Shown piece by piece: positions 1 to 9,757 of a DNA stretch of 64,000 bases; within the stretch, counting starts at the first letter, position 1; each line of letters opens with the position of its first letter. This stretch comes from Sphingobium sp. Z007 (GTDB lineage Bacteria > Pseudomonadota > Alphaproteobacteria > Sphingomonadales > Sphingomonadaceae), in the NCBI RefSeq assembly GCF_900013425.1, contig NZ_FBXK01000005.1, forward strand, positions 2,170,001 to 2,234,000, in the 5' to 3' direction. A program made the position numbers and the translations under genes. The notes under the pieces were generated by a model that did not search any database, was not told where the DNA came from, and saw only the letters and a list, made by a program, of their open reading frames with translations.

Positions 1-107
1 TCGTGGCGTCGGAAATCGACCAGCTGGAACGCGGCTTCGTAAGCGTCGAGGGCAAGCTCGCCAGCCTGCGACATGCCTCGTCGGACTTTGGGCGGCAGGT
101 GGCCTGA
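1..107 (+). CDS. C-terminal end of an unidentified protein (5' truncated)
   Basis: An open frame enters from the left edge (codons from base 3) and ends at TGA 105-107. Only about 34 residues are visible; they form a charged amphipathic stretch that includes EIDQLERGF and ends SDFGRQVA. That is too little to name a family. It reads in the same direction as prmA but is separated from it by a dispersed palindrome, so co-transcription is uncertain. Confidence 0.5.
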   Translation, partial: VASEIDQLERGFVSVEGKLASLRHASSDFGRQVA

Positions 108-131
108 ACGGCGCCATCACGCAACCTGTCT

Positions 132-205
132 CCGTTCGTTTCGAGCAAAGTCTTTCCTGAGCCTTGTCGAAGGGTCGAGAAACGGCTTTCGCTCGAAACG
201 AACGG
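132..205. repeat. Family A dispersed palindrome
   Basis: Perfect 15-bp arms (CCGTTCGTTTCGAGC and its complement) enclose a core that contains the GAGCCTTGTCGAAGG motif. This is one of about ten related copies in the window. It lies in the gap before prmA. Confidence 0.8.
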
Positions 206-268
206 ATGGCTTGTGCCACCCGGTAGCCCGTCTTCCCCTCCCCCCTCCGCTGGTCTAAAGGCGGCGGC

Positions 269-1264
269 ATGAACGATGTCGCCAAGCCAGTCCAAAGCTG
301 GAAAGTCACCCTGCCCTGCACCCGCGCCGAAGCCGAAGCGCTGGATGGGGACATCGCCGCGTTCACGCTGATGGAGCATCCCCCGGTGCTGATGACCAGC
401 GAGGCGACGCCGGATGACGAGGATGCTTGGCAACTCGACGCCTATTTCGAGGGGAAGCCCAGTCCGGCCGCGATCAAGCTGCTCAAGACGCTAGTGCCCA
501 GCGCCAGCCGGGCGAAGCCAGTGGTCGAGGCGCTGCCCGATGAAGATTGGGTGACGCTCAGCCAGCAGGGGCTGGAGCCGGTGACCGCCGGCCGCTTCCA
601 CGTCCGCAATATCGCGAGCGACCTGGAACTGCCCGGCCATGTGAATTTCCTGATCGAGGCGGGCCGCGCCTTTGGCACCGGGCAGCATGAAACCACGGCG
701 GGCTGCCTCGCCATGCTCGACCGGATGCGCCGGGTGGGGATGCGTTTTGCCCATGTCGCCGATATCGGCACCGGCACCGGCCTGCTCGCCTTCGCCGCGC
801 TTACCCTGTGGCCGCGCGCCCATGCGATCGCATCGGACATCGACGCCGTCGCGGTGGAGATCAGCGCCGACAATGCCCGCGCCAATGGCGTGGCGCTGGG
901 CGATGGTGCGGGACGGCTGGCGCTGGTGACGGCGGCGGGTGGCAATCATCCGGCGCTCATCGGCCGCGCGCCCTATGACCTGCTGATCGCCAATATCCTG
1001 GCCGGGCCGCTGATCGAACTGGCGCCGACCTTGTCCGCCCTCGTCGAGGATGGCGGCACCATCGTCCTGGCCGGATTGCTGAACACCCAGGCGGACGCGG
1101 TGATCGCCGCCTATCGCGCGCAGGGGATGCGGCTCGCCGAACGCAGCGACCGGGGCGAATGGCCCACGCTGCGCCTGCGCAAACGGCCCAGCATCGGCTG
1201 GAAACGGCCACGCCGCATCAACCCTGCCGCGCGTGGCGAGGCGCCCGGTTTCGGCAGTATCTAA
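269..1264 (+). CDS. prmA: Ribosomal protein L11 methyltransferase
   Basis: Cytosolic SAM-dependent enzyme that trimethylates lysines and the N-terminus of ribosomal protein L11. The C-terminal half carries the class I methyltransferase fold: the glycine loop DIGTGTG near residue 165, an acidic DIDAVAVEI strand, and the ANILAGPL catalytic-loop motif near residue 240. A FGTGQHETT segment just before the domain is typical of PrmA. At 331 residues it is longer than the usual ~290 because of a basic tail after residue ~295. An AAAGGCGG stretch sits before ATG 269. A dienelactone hydrolase follows 21 bp downstream on the same strand. Confidence 0.93.
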   Translation: MNDVAKPVQSWKVTLPCTRAEAEALDGDIAAFTLMEHPPVLMTSEATPDDEDAWQLDAYFEGKPSPAAIKLLKTLVPSASRAKPVVEALPDEDWVTLSQQGLEPVTAGRFHVRNIASDLELPGHVNFLIEAGRAFGTGQHETTAGCLAMLDRMRRVGMRFAHVADIGTGTGLLAFAALTLWPRAHAIASDIDAVAVEISADNARANGVALGDGAGRLALVTAAGGNHPALIGRAPYDLLIANILAGPLIELAPTLSALVEDGGTIVLAGLLNTQADAVIAAYRAQGMRLAERSDRGEWPTLRLRKRPSIGWKRPRRINPAARGEAPGFGSI

Positions 1265-1285
1265 CCCCTAGCGAAGGTATCGACC

Positions 1286-2002
1286 ATGAGCATCATCCGT
1301 ACCGTCATCGTTCAGGACATGGTCGGCCAACCCTTCGAGCATGTCGCCGTGGCCGACGCCGCCGCCGGCCCGCGTCCCGGCATCCTGCTTTTCCCCAATG
1401 TGCTGGGCACGAAGGAGGCCGACTTCGCCTATGCGGAGAAGGTCGCGGCGCTCGGTTACGCGGTGCTGGTCGCCGATATGTATGGCCAGGGCAAGCGCAC
1501 CAGCCGGGCCGATAGCGATGCGGCGCGGTATATGAATGCGCTGAACACCGACCGGGCATTGTTGCGCGATCGGGTGAATGGTGCCCATGCCGTGCTCAAG
1601 GGGCTGGCGGAGGTCGACGCGACGCGCACGGCCGCGATCGGCTTCTGCTTCGGCGGTAAATGCGTGCTCGACCTGGCGCGATCGGGCGCGGACATCGCGG
1701 GCGGCGTCAGCTTCCATGGGGTCTATGACGCACCGCCTTTTACCAATGCTGCGATCACGGCGAAGCTGCTGGTCTGCCATGGCTGGGACGACCCGATCGC
1801 GCCGCCGGAGGCGACCGTCGGCCTGGCGCGCGAACTGACGCAGGCGGGTTGCGACTGGCAGATCCACGCCTATGGCGGCACCGGGCACGCCTTCACCGAC
1901 GAAGCCGTCAACATGCCGGAGAAGGGTCTGGCCTACAGCGCGAGCGCGGATCGACGCAGCTTCCGCGCGATGGTGGATTTTCTGGGCGATTTGTTCGGAT
2001 AG
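1286..2002 (+). CDS. Dienelactone hydrolase family protein
   Basis: A 238-residue alpha/beta hydrolase of the dienelactone hydrolase family, cytosolic, with no signal peptide. The nucleophile motif GFCFGGK near residue 120 uses cysteine as the catalytic residue, as in ClcD-type enzymes. The rest of the triad is visible as Asp in GWDDPIAP (about residue 168) and His in GTGHAF (about residue 200). The substrate cannot be told from sequence; many such genes act on general esters or lactones rather than on chloroaromatic intermediates. It follows prmA closely and is probably co-transcribed. A GAAGG sits before the ATG. Confidence 0.85.
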   Translation: MSIIRTVIVQDMVGQPFEHVAVADAAAGPRPGILLFPNVLGTKEADFAYAEKVAALGYAVLVADMYGQGKRTSRADSDAARYMNALNTDRALLRDRVNGAHAVLKGLAEVDATRTAAIGFCFGGKCVLDLARSGADIAGGVSFHGVYDAPPFTNAAITAKLLVCHGWDDPIAPPEATVGLARELTQAGCDWQIHAYGGTGHAFTDEAVNMPEKGLAYSASADRRSFRAMVDFLGDLFG

Positions 2003-2022
2003 AGGCATATGGCCATAAAAAA

Positions 2023-2134
2023 CCGTTCGTCCTGAGTAGCCACTGAGCGAAGTCGAAGTGGCGTATCGAAGGGTTCGTGCGAGATGCTTCGATACGGGTC
2101 TTCGACAAGCTCAGACCCTACTCAGCACGAACGG
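2023..2134. repeat. Family A dispersed palindrome (long form)
   Basis: A 112-bp element opening CCGTTCGTCCTGAGTA and closing with its near complement TACTCAGCACGAACGG. Inside are TTCGACAAGCTCAGA and GTATCGAAG motifs. It lies between the convergent hydrolase gene and ruvC. Confidence 0.8.
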
Positions 2135-2220
2135 AATCAGCGTGCGCGTCGCCCATCCGCGCCATGGCGGCGAGGGCGCTCTCTACCTCTAATCGCATTC
2201 GAGACAATGGCCTCGAAGCC

Positions 2221-2712
2221 TTAACGCGTCGGTATCCGCCGCGCGCTGGCGAGATGATGGGCGTGGGTGATCGCCACCGCCAGCGCATCCGACGCATCCG
2301 GCCCGGTGATCTTCGCGCCGGGCAGCAGGCGCGACACCATGGCGTGGACCTGGTCCTTCGACGCATTGCCCACGCCGACCACCGATTTCTTGACGAGGCG
2401 CGCGGCATATTCGCCCACCTCCATGCCCGATCGCGCGGCGTTGAGCAGGATCACGCCGCGCGCCTGCCCCAGTTTCAGCGTCGATTGCGGGTTCACATTG
2501 ACGAACACCTCCTCCACCGCCGCGCCATCGGGCCGATGTTCGAGGATAAGATCGGTCAGCGCAAGGTCGAGCGCCAGCAGCCGCGTCGAGAGCGCCATGC
2601 TGCTATCGGTCTTGATCTGGCCATTGCCGATATGGGTCAGCCGGTTGCCATCCGCGGCGATCAGGCCCCAGCCGGTGGTGCCAAGGCCGGGGTCGAGGCC
2701 AAGCAGGATCAT
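2221..2712 (-). CDS. ruvC: Holliday junction resolvase
   Basis: Dimeric endonuclease that cuts Holliday junctions together with RuvAB. At 163 residues it has the standard length. Catalytic acids of the RNase H-like fold are visible: Asp in [13 protein letters not shown] at the N-terminus, Glu in AVEEVFVN near residue 67, and the paired Asp of [10 protein letters not shown] near residue 142. It lies downstream of yebC on the same strand, a common alphaproteobacterial pairing, although ruvAB are not next to it. About 180 bp containing a hairpin repeat separates the two genes. Confidence 0.95.
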   Translation of the reverse strand: MILLGLDPGLGTTGWGLIAADGNRLTHIGNGQIKTDSSMALSTRLLALDLALTDLILEHRPDGAAVEEVFVNVNPQSTLKLGQARGVILLNAARSGMEVGEYAARLVKKSVVGVGNASKDQVHAMVSRLLPGAKITGPDASDALAVAITHAHHLASARRIPTR

Positions 2713-2893
2713 GGCAATATCCTCGCCCCTTCAGGGGAGAGGATAGCAAGGCTTGCCGGCTTGCCGACTAGCCGCGCTTGGAGAGGGGATCCAGACCTAT
2801 CGGTGGCGCAATGCCCCCTCTCCCAGCTTCGCCTAGGCGACAAAGCCGCCAAGGCTGCGCAACCCTCTCCCCCATGGGGAGAGGAATTGGCGA
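2713..2893. repeat. Intergenic hairpin-rich segment (CCTCTCCCC family)
   Basis: The gap between yebC and ruvC contains hairpins built on CTCGCCCCTTCAGGGGAGAG near its left end and CCTCTCCCCCATGGGGAGAGG at its right end, with CCCTCTCCCAGC between. It looks like a composite intergenic repeat and has no coding potential that I can support. Confidence 0.6.
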
Positions 2894-3637
2894 TCAACCC
2901 AGCTTCTCCATCACGTCGTCGGACACTTCATAATTGCCCCAGACGGTCTGGACGTCGTCGTCATCCTCCAACGTATCGACCAGCTTCATCAGCGTGGCCG
3001 CATTGGCTTCATCGACATCGACGGTGATCTGCGGCTTCCAGGCGAGCTTGGCGCTGTCGGCGGCGCCGAGCTTGGCTTCCAGCGCCTTGGCGACCTCATG
3101 GAGCGCATCCATCGCAGTCCAGATTTCATGCTCGTCCTCGTTGGACGACACATCCTCCGCGCCCGCTTCCAGCGCCGCTTCGAAGATCGCGTCGGCGTCT
3201 CCTGCGCTCGCCGGATAGGTGATGAGGCCCACCCGGTCGAAGCCATGGCTGACCGCACCCGACGCGCCCAGATTGCCGCCATTTTTGGAGAAGGCGGTGC
3301 GGATATTGGTCGCGGTGCGGTTGCGGTTATCGGTCAGCGCCTCGACGATGATGGCGATACCGGCGGGGCCATAGCCCTCGTAACGCACTTCCTCGTAATT
3401 CTCGCCGCCCGCCGCGTTCGCCTTGTCGATGGCGCGCTGAATATTGTCCTTGGGCATGGACTGCGCCTTTGCGGCGTTGACCGCCAGGCGCAGGCGCGGG
3501 TTCATGTCCGGGTCGGGCATGCCCATCTTGGCCGCGACGGTGATTTCGCGGCTGAGCTTGGAGAACATCGAGGAGCGTTTCTTGTCCTGCGCGCCCTTGC
3601 GATGCATGATGTTCTTGAATTTGGAATGGCCGGCCAC
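2894..3637 (-). CDS. yebC: YebC/PmpR family DNA-binding regulator or translation factor
   Basis: A 247-residue, full-length member of the YebC/PmpR (TACO1) family, beginning [18 protein letters not shown], the family signature. Proteins of this family have been described as transcriptional regulators and, more recently, as factors that help ribosomes through difficult stretches. The conserved NPRLRLAV and GYGP segments and an acidic C-terminus are present. It lies upstream of ruvC on the same strand. The start is the only ATG that gives the conserved N-terminus. Confidence 0.94.
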   Translation of the reverse strand: MAGHSKFKNIMHRKGAQDKKRSSMFSKLSREITVAAKMGMPDPDMNPRLRLAVNAAKAQSMPKDNIQRAIDKANAAGGENYEEVRYEGYGPAGIAIIVEALTDNRNRTATNIRTAFSKNGGNLGASGAVSHGFDRVGLITYPASAGDADAIFEAALEAGAEDVSSNEDEHEIWTAMDALHEVAKALEAKLGAADSAKLAWKPQITVDVDEANAATLMKLVDTLEDDDDVQTVWGNYEVSDDVMEKLG

Positions 3638-3705
3638 GGCCTTCTCCCCAATATTTCTGTGAAAGCGAAGGGCGCTCTCTAGCGAGCAGCGCCCGTTCGC
3701 GCAAC

Positions 3706-4032
3706 TCAGACGAGGATCGCGGTGCCCGACGCCGACACCATCAGCATCGACCCGTTGGCGCCGAGCACTTCATAATCCAGGTCGACGCCGACCACGGCAT
3801 TGGCGCCCAGCGTCGCGGCGCGCATCCGCATTTCGCCGATCGCCTGCTCGCGGGCGCGCTGCAGCACATCCTCATAAGCGCCCGATCGCCCGCCCACGAT
3901 ATCGCGCACGCTGGCGAACAGGTCACGGAACAGGTTGGCGCCCACGATCACCTCGCCAGTGACGATGCCGAGATACTCTTTTGCCGGCCGGCCTTCCAGA
4001 CGGCTGGTGGTGCTGACGATGATCTCGGACAT
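3706..4032 (-). CDS. YbjQ family (UPF0145) protein
   Basis: A 108-residue protein of the YbjQ/UPF0145 family, small proteins that form pentameric rings and are often annotated as putative heavy-metal binding. The fold signature [12 protein letters not shown] near residue 27 and the C-terminal [14 protein letters not shown] are present. The molecular function is not established. GGAAAG precedes the ATG. It lies between yebC and gapR, all on the minus strand. Confidence 0.85.
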   Translation of the reverse strand: MSEIIVSTTSRLEGRPAKEYLGIVTGEVIVGANLFRDLFASVRDIVGGRSGAYEDVLQRAREQAIGEMRMRAATLGANAVVGVDLDYEVLGANGSMLMVSASGTAILV

Positions 4033-4059
4033 GGGCGTCTTTCCTATTATATCAGTTGG

Positions 4060-4302
4060 TTATTCCATACCCAATGCAGACAGATAGGTCTGGAGGATGG
4101 CTTCCATCTCCTGCCGGTCATGCGGCTGCATTTTCCGCAGACGGACGATCTGGCGCATGATCTTGGGATCATAACCGGTCGCCTTGGCTTCCAGATAGAC
4201 GTCCTTGATGTCGTCGCCGATGCCTTTTTTCTCTTCTTCCAGGCGCTCGATGCGCTCGATCAGCAGGCGGAGCTGGTCGGCGGCGACATTGGGTTCGGTC
4301 AT
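4060..4302 (-). CDS. gapR: GapR-like nucleoid-associated protein (DUF2312)
   Basis: An 80-residue protein of the DUF2312 family. The Caulobacter founder, GapR, clamps overtwisted AT-rich DNA and helps topoisomerases during replication. The sequence has the expected coiled coil ([20 protein letters not shown]), the [17 protein letters not shown] core and the basic VRLRKM helix, and ends YLSALGME. It is normally essential in alphaproteobacteria. Neighbours are YbjQ and DUF1244 on the same strand. Confidence 0.9.
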   Translation of the reverse strand: MTEPNVAADQLRLLIERIERLEEEKKGIGDDIKDVYLEAKATGYDPKIMRQIVRLRKMQPHDRQEMEAILQTYLSALGME

Positions 4303-4344
4303 GGGGGAATATCTCCGGTAGATGTGAATCGGTTGGAGGGCGTC

Positions 4345-4644
4345 CTAGTGATTGTCGGCGTTCTTCGCCACACTCTCTTTCATGCGCGCCAGCTGCTCCG
4401 GCGTCGCTTCGCCCTGATACCGCTCTTTCCATTCCGCAAAGGGCATCCCGTGGATGATTGCGCGCGCCTGATCGCGCGTCATATCGCCGTCCGCCTCCGC
4501 GATCCAGTCGGCCAGGCAGTTGCGGCAAAAGCCCGCCAGCCCCATCAGATCGATATTCTGAACGTCCGTGCGATGCTGCAAATGCGCCACCAGACGGCGG
4601 AAGGCGGTTGCGGCCACGGCATCTGTGACTATGGTGTCGGTCAT
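4345..4644 (-). CDS. DUF1244 domain protein
   Basis: A 99-residue protein matching DUF1244, an alphaproteobacterial family of unknown function. The conserved region around LMGLAGFCRNCLADW contains a Cys-x-x-Cys pair (residues ~63 and 66), followed by DMTRDQARAIIHGMPFAEWK. The two cysteines may bind metal or form a disulfide, but this is inference. It is the first gene of the minus-strand group that includes gapR and diverges from pyk. Confidence 0.85.
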   Translation of the reverse strand: MTDTIVTDAVAATAFRRLVAHLQHRTDVQNIDLMGLAGFCRNCLADWIAEADGDMTRDQARAIIHGMPFAEWKERYQGEATPEQLARMKESVAKNADNH

Positions 4645-4766
4645 CGGCGTGAGAACCCTTTCGCTGATCTACATCATCCTGTCGTGCAGCACGGATAACC
4701 CATAACGACGCACTGGCAAGGCCGACAAGGCCAAGCCGGGGACGATCATGACGGTCAGGAGAAGCC

Positions 4767-6224
<1,458 letters not shown>

Positions 6225-6266
6225 ACGAGTTGGGGCTTAGGGGTGGCATAAAAGACCTCCCCTTCC

Positions 6267-6352
6267 CCGTTCGGGCTGAGCCTGTCGAAGCCCTGCCCTT
6301 CCTTCGCACCGCAGAAGAAAAAGCAGCCCTTCGACAGGCTCAGGGCGAACGG
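6267..6352. repeat. Family A dispersed palindrome
   Basis: Arms CCCGTTCGGGCTGAGCCTGT and its partner ACAGGCTCAGGGCGAACGG enclose a short core. It lies between the convergent pyk and rpmJ genes and uses the standard GAGCCTGTCGAAG motif. Confidence 0.8.
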
Positions 6353-6393
6353 AAGACAAGGACCGATTCGCCAATCGGCTCGCCATGCGCTAA

Positions 6394-6427
6394 CGCGGAA
6401 AGGCGCCCGGTCATCGACCGGGCGCCT
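6394..6427 (-). terminator. Intrinsic terminator of rpmJ
   Basis: A perfect 12-bp stem (AGGCGCCCGGTC) with a 3-nt loop, followed on the minus strand by TTTCC. It sits about 50 bp past the rpmJ stop. The short T tract makes it moderate in strength. Confidence 0.65.
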
Positions 6428-6479
6428 GCCACATTGCGGTCAACCCCATCACCCCGAAAGGGCGACAAGCGCCTGGCTT

Positions 6480-6605
6480 TTAGCCCTGGCGGGCTTTGAA
6501 GCGGCGGTTGGTCTTGTTGATGACATAGGTGCGGCCGCGGCGACGGATCACGCGGTTGTCCCGGTGGCGGCCCTTGAGCGACTTGAGCGAGTTGCGGATC
6601 TTCAT
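6480..6605 (-). CDS. rpmJ: 50S ribosomal protein L36
   Basis: A 41-residue basic protein beginning [17 protein letters not shown] and ending NRRFKARQG, which is L36 of the large ribosomal subunit. It is the zinc-free (C-minus) form: the four zinc-ribbon ligands of classical L36 are absent, and no cysteine occurs in the protein. It is monocistronic, with its own terminator, and not in the spc ribosomal operon, as is usual for this paralogue type. Confidence 0.93.
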   Translation of the reverse strand: MKIRNSLKSLKGRHRDNRVIRRRGRTYVINKTNRRFKARQG

Positions 6606-6817
6606 GGCAGACGGCCCTTGATGAATCTGGTGTGGTCGAATTTCGAAGCGCAGCCCCTATGGGTCGGACAGGCCAAAGTCAAGGGCGGCAGGCGCTGTTT
6701 TGACTCTGTTCATACCCCATGCAGCAAGTTCATGGCTTCAAGCGTTTGAAGGGATTATGGCCACCGCACCGTCTTCATGGTGCCAGTTCGTGCCGTATGC
6801 CCGTTGGAGTTGAAGCC

Positions 6818-7462
6818 ATGTCGAAGCGCCGTTTCCGCCTTGCCGCCCCGAAGTTTTTCCTTGGCGCCCTTGCGCTGGGCGCCCTGTCCCTTGGCGCCAG
6901 CGCGACGGCCGCGCCGCGCGTGGAAGTGACGCGTTTCCATATGGGCAACCCGGCCCAGTCAGGCACCGTCGCGGTGGAGGAAATGCCGGGTAATCCGGAT
7001 ATCAGCCTGGAATTTCGGACCTATGCCAATGCCGTATCGCAGGAGCTGCAGCGCATCGGCTTCACCGCAGGAGATGGCGCCCAGAGCGAGTATGTCGCGC
7101 TGGTCAGCTTCACCCGCACCTTCCGTCCGTCCGGCGCAGACCGCGGCAGCGACCGGCCGGTCAGCGTCGGCGTGGGCGGCGGCATCGGCAGCGGCGGCGG
7201 TCGCAGGGGGGGCACCTTTGGCGGGCTTGGCCTGGGCGTCGGCATCAACCTGTCGGGCAAGCCCAAGGACATCGTGACGACCGAACTGCATGTGCAATTG
7301 CGCCGCCGGTCCGATTCGACCGCGATCTGGGAAGGCCGCGCATCGACCCAGGCGAAACAGGGTTCGGCCGCGGCGCAACCCGCCACCGCCGCACAGAAAC
7401 TCGCCGCCGCCTTGATCGGGGGCTATCCCGGCGAATCAGGGCGCACTATAACGGTTAAATGA
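6818..7462 (+). CDS. Exported DUF4136-like protein
   Basis: A 214-residue protein. The start at 6818 is chosen because GGAG lies 8 bp upstream and a clear signal peptide follows (hydrophobic [18 protein letters not shown], cleavage near ATAAP). The mature part resembles DUF4136-type periplasmic proteins: a [10 protein letters not shown] strand, a glycine-rich segment, then [20 protein letters not shown] near residue 160. Function unknown. Its TGA overlaps the ATG of the next gene (ATGA at 7459), so the two are translationally coupled. Confidence 0.75.
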   Translation: MSKRRFRLAAPKFFLGALALGALSLGASATAAPRVEVTRFHMGNPAQSGTVAVEEMPGNPDISLEFRTYANAVSQELQRIGFTAGDGAQSEYVALVSFTRTFRPSGADRGSDRPVSVGVGGGIGSGGGRRGGTFGGLGLGVGINLSGKPKDIVTTELHVQLRRRSDSTAIWEGRASTQAKQGSAAAQPATAAQKLAAALIGGYPGESGRTITVK

Positions 7463-8589
7463 CCATCAGCATTTCCTGCGGCTTCGACAGCGGCAATATT
7501 CGCGTTCTTTCCATCACCGATAGCCCGGCCGGCGTGCGCGCCGACCTTGAGATCGTGACGGATCACCAGAGCGACTTTTACCAATGGTTTCATTTCCGGC
7601 TCGCCAATGCGGCGGGCCGCGACGTGGAACTGCGAATCGTCAACGCAGGCAGATCGGCCTATCCCGATGGCTGGGCGGGCTATAGCGCGCGCGTGAGCGA
7701 GGATCGCGAAACCTGGGTGCAGGCCGACACCAGCTATGCCGACGGGACGCTTACGATCCGGTTGGAGCCGGACAGCAATGCGCTGTGGGTCGCTTATTTC
7801 GCGCCTTATTCGATGGAGCGGCATCATGACCTCATCGCCTGGGCCGCGACTCAGCCGGGCGTTGCGCATCGCGAACTGGGGCTGACGCTGGACGGCCAGC
7901 CGCTCGACCTGTTGACGATCGGCGACGGGCCAAGACAGGTGTGGCTCTATGCGCGCCAGCATCCCGGCGAGACGATGGCGGAATGGTGGATGGAAGGCGC
8001 ACTGGAACGACTGTGCGACGAGGAGGATGCTGTCGCCCGCCTGCTGCGGCAAAAGGCGACGATCCACCTCATCCCCAATATGAACCCGGACGGCAGCCGT
8101 CGCGGCCATCTGCGCACTAATGCGGTCGGGGTGAACCTCAACCGCGAATGGCATGAGCCGACGGCGGAGCGCAGCCCCGAAGTGCTGCTGGCGCGCAACG
8201 CGATGGACGCGACCGGCGTCGATTTCGCCATGGACGTGCATGGCGACGAAGCAATTCCAGCCGTATTCATTGCGGGGTTCGAGGGCATCCCGTCGATCAC
8301 TGACCGCCAGGTCGCGCTCTACCACCGCTATCGCGACACGCTGGCCACGCGCACCCCGGATTTCCAGACGCGGCTGGGCTATTCAGTTGCCGGTGCAGGC
8401 AAAGCCAACCTGTCCATGTCCACCAACCAGTTGGCCGAACGCTTCGGCGCGGTGGCGATGACGCTGGAAATGCCGTTCAAGGATAATGACGACCTGCCGG
8501 ACGCCGATTTCGGCTGGTCCCCGGCGCGGTCGATGCAGCTCGCCAAGGATTGCCTGGCTGTGCTGGCGGAGATGATTGAGGATATTTAA
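7459..8589 (+). CDS. M14 family zinc carboxypeptidase (cytosolic type)
   Basis: A 376-residue metallopeptidase of the M14 family, in the branch that includes cytosolic carboxypeptidases. An N-terminal beta domain of about 120 residues precedes the catalytic domain, as in that branch. Zinc ligands His and Glu are in [11 protein letters not shown] (about residue 172) and the third ligand His is in MDVHGDEA (about residue 258). [15 protein letters not shown] is the substrate-binding stretch and LEMPFKD holds the catalytic Glu. No signal peptide is seen. It is coupled by ATGA overlap to the exported protein upstream. Confidence 0.88.
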   Translation: MTISISCGFDSGNIRVLSITDSPAGVRADLEIVTDHQSDFYQWFHFRLANAAGRDVELRIVNAGRSAYPDGWAGYSARVSEDRETWVQADTSYADGTLTIRLEPDSNALWVAYFAPYSMERHHDLIAWAATQPGVAHRELGLTLDGQPLDLLTIGDGPRQVWLYARQHPGETMAEWWMEGALERLCDEEDAVARLLRQKATIHLIPNMNPDGSRRGHLRTNAVGVNLNREWHEPTAERSPEVLLARNAMDATGVDFAMDVHGDEAIPAVFIAGFEGIPSITDRQVALYHRYRDTLATRTPDFQTRLGYSVAGAGKANLSMSTNQLAERFGAVAMTLEMPFKDNDDLPDADFGWSPARSMQLAKDCLAVLAEMIEDI

Positions 8590-8605
8590 GGGCGGTTACA
8601 CCCTA

Positions 8606-8644
8606 CCTCCGTTCGCCCTTCGACAGGCTCAGGGCGAACGGAGG
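8606..8644. repeat. Family A dispersed palindrome (minimal form)
   Basis: The shortest copy: CCTCCGTTCGCCCT and its perfect complement with an 11-nt spacer, 39 bp in all. It lies between convergent genes and may act as a bidirectional terminator. Confidence 0.8.
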
Positions 8645-8658
8645 TGGGTTAACGCCCC

Positions 8659-8937
8659 TCACAGCCAATCGAACGGCAGCGGCGCTTCCTTGAACGCGAA
8701 ACGATCGAGATGGTCGGCGACCACCTGCTTGAACTTCTCGACATCGGCGTCGGCGTTCGGCTCCAATGTCACCAACAGCGCGTCAGGCTGCGCCGCCATG
8801 CGGATCGGTCCCATCGGGAAGGCGATGACACCCTGTTCCGGGCCGAAATCCGTTTCGAACTTGTGGCTCCAATGTTTGCACAGCTGCTGGAGATAGCGGC
8901 TGGCGTTCGTGGTCGGCACGCTTGCGGTCACGGTCAT
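8659..8937 (-). CDS. DUF2218 domain protein
   Basis: A 92-residue protein of the DUF2218 family, small proteins of unknown function often found beside metal-uptake or PadR-type regulator genes. The family pattern is visible: SRYLQQLCKHWSHKF at the N-terminus, then GVIAFPMGPIRMAA and DHLDRFAFKE. The gene starts one base after the stop of the PadR regulator gene upstream and must share its transcript, so it is probably under the same control. Confidence 0.85.
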   Translation of the reverse strand: MTVTASVPTTNASRYLQQLCKHWSHKFETDFGPEQGVIAFPMGPIRMAAQPDALLVTLEPNADADVEKFKQVVADHLDRFAFKEAPLPFDWL

Positions 8938-8938
8938 G

Positions 8939-9616
8939 TCAGAGCCTTTCGATCTTGCTCGCCGCCTCGTCGATCAACGACGCGACATCGAACATGGTCT
9001 GGTTATCGGCGCCTTCCTTTTCAAGGCGATGCTGGATGGCGATGCGCAGGTTATGCAGCGCGCGGCGCACCGGCGCGCCATCGACGCGATCGGCATGTTG
9101 GGCGAGCGCGGCCAGCCGCGCCATCGCCAGGTCCAGTGCCGCCTTCCGCTCCTCGATCTGGGCCTTGCCGGCATCGGTGATGGCGAAGCGCTTGCGGCTG
9201 CCTTCACTGGGTTCCTCGACGATCAGGTCCATTTCCGCCAACATCGTCAGCGTGGGATAGACGACGCCGGGGCTGGGCGCATAGGCTTCGCCCGACAGCG
9301 CCTCGATCGCGCGGATCAGTTCATAGCCGTGGCGCGGTTCGTCGGCGATCAGCTTCAGCAGGATCAGGCGCAGCGTTTCATTGTCGAACAGCCGCCGGCG
9401 ACCACCGCTGCCGCCGCGACCACCCCGGCCGCCGCCGCGCAGGCCGTCCTCGCCAAAAGAGTCGCCGCCAAACGGGCCACCGCGCCCGCCGCCAAATCCG
9501 CCGCCACGACCAAAGCCATCAGGCGAACCGAATCGGCCGGCGCCGGGATGATGACCGCCATGGCGGCCGTGATGAGAATGGTAAAAATGCATCATTGAGT
9601 CTTTCATATGTTTCAT
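8939..9616 (-). CDS. PadR family transcriptional regulator with His/Gly-rich N-terminal arm
   Basis: A 225-residue protein. The C-terminal ~150 residues are a PadR winged-helix regulator: LILLKLIADEPRHGYELIRAI followed by SPGVVYPTLTMLAEMDLIVEE, then a long helical dimerisation region. The first ~70 residues are unusual: a histidine cluster (HFYHSHHGRHGGHH) followed by Gly/Arg/Phe repeats, which suggests a metal-binding or disordered arm. The start is ambiguous: ATG at 9595 (the second of two adjacent ATG codons within the first ten) has a GAAAGA upstream and may be the real one. DUF2218 follows one base after the stop. Confidence 0.85.
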   Translation of the reverse strand: MKHMKDSMMHFYHSHHGRHGGHHPGAGRFGSPDGFGRGGGFGGGRGGPFGGDSFGEDGLRGGGRGGRGGSGGRRRLFDNETLRLILLKLIADEPRHGYELIRAIEALSGEAYAPSPGVVYPTLTMLAEMDLIVEEPSEGSRKRFAITDAGKAQIEERKAALDLAMARLAALAQHADRVDGAPVRRALHNLRIAIQHRLEKEGADNQTMFDVASLIDEAASKIERL

Positions 9617-9626
9617 GATGCATTGC

Positions 9627-9654
9627 GATATATCTTAAAAACGATCATTGTCAA
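9627..9654 (-). promoter_or_regulatory. Promoter of the PadR-DUF2218 operon with overlapping palindrome
   Basis: On the minus strand a perfect -35 TTGACA (9649-9654) is followed after 16 bp by TATATC (9627-9632) as the -10. The -10 is part of the 8-bp palindrome GATATATC (9627-9634). PadR proteins commonly repress their own promoters, so this may be the operator; that part is inference. Confidence 0.55.
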
Positions 9655-9757
9655 GAGTTACGATAGGTCTTAAGTGTATCAACCTGTATCGCAGACTCCC
9701 GCTAGATGTAGAGATAGGCGTGTTCCGCCTGCGCGGGAACACGGAACCTGACGACCT

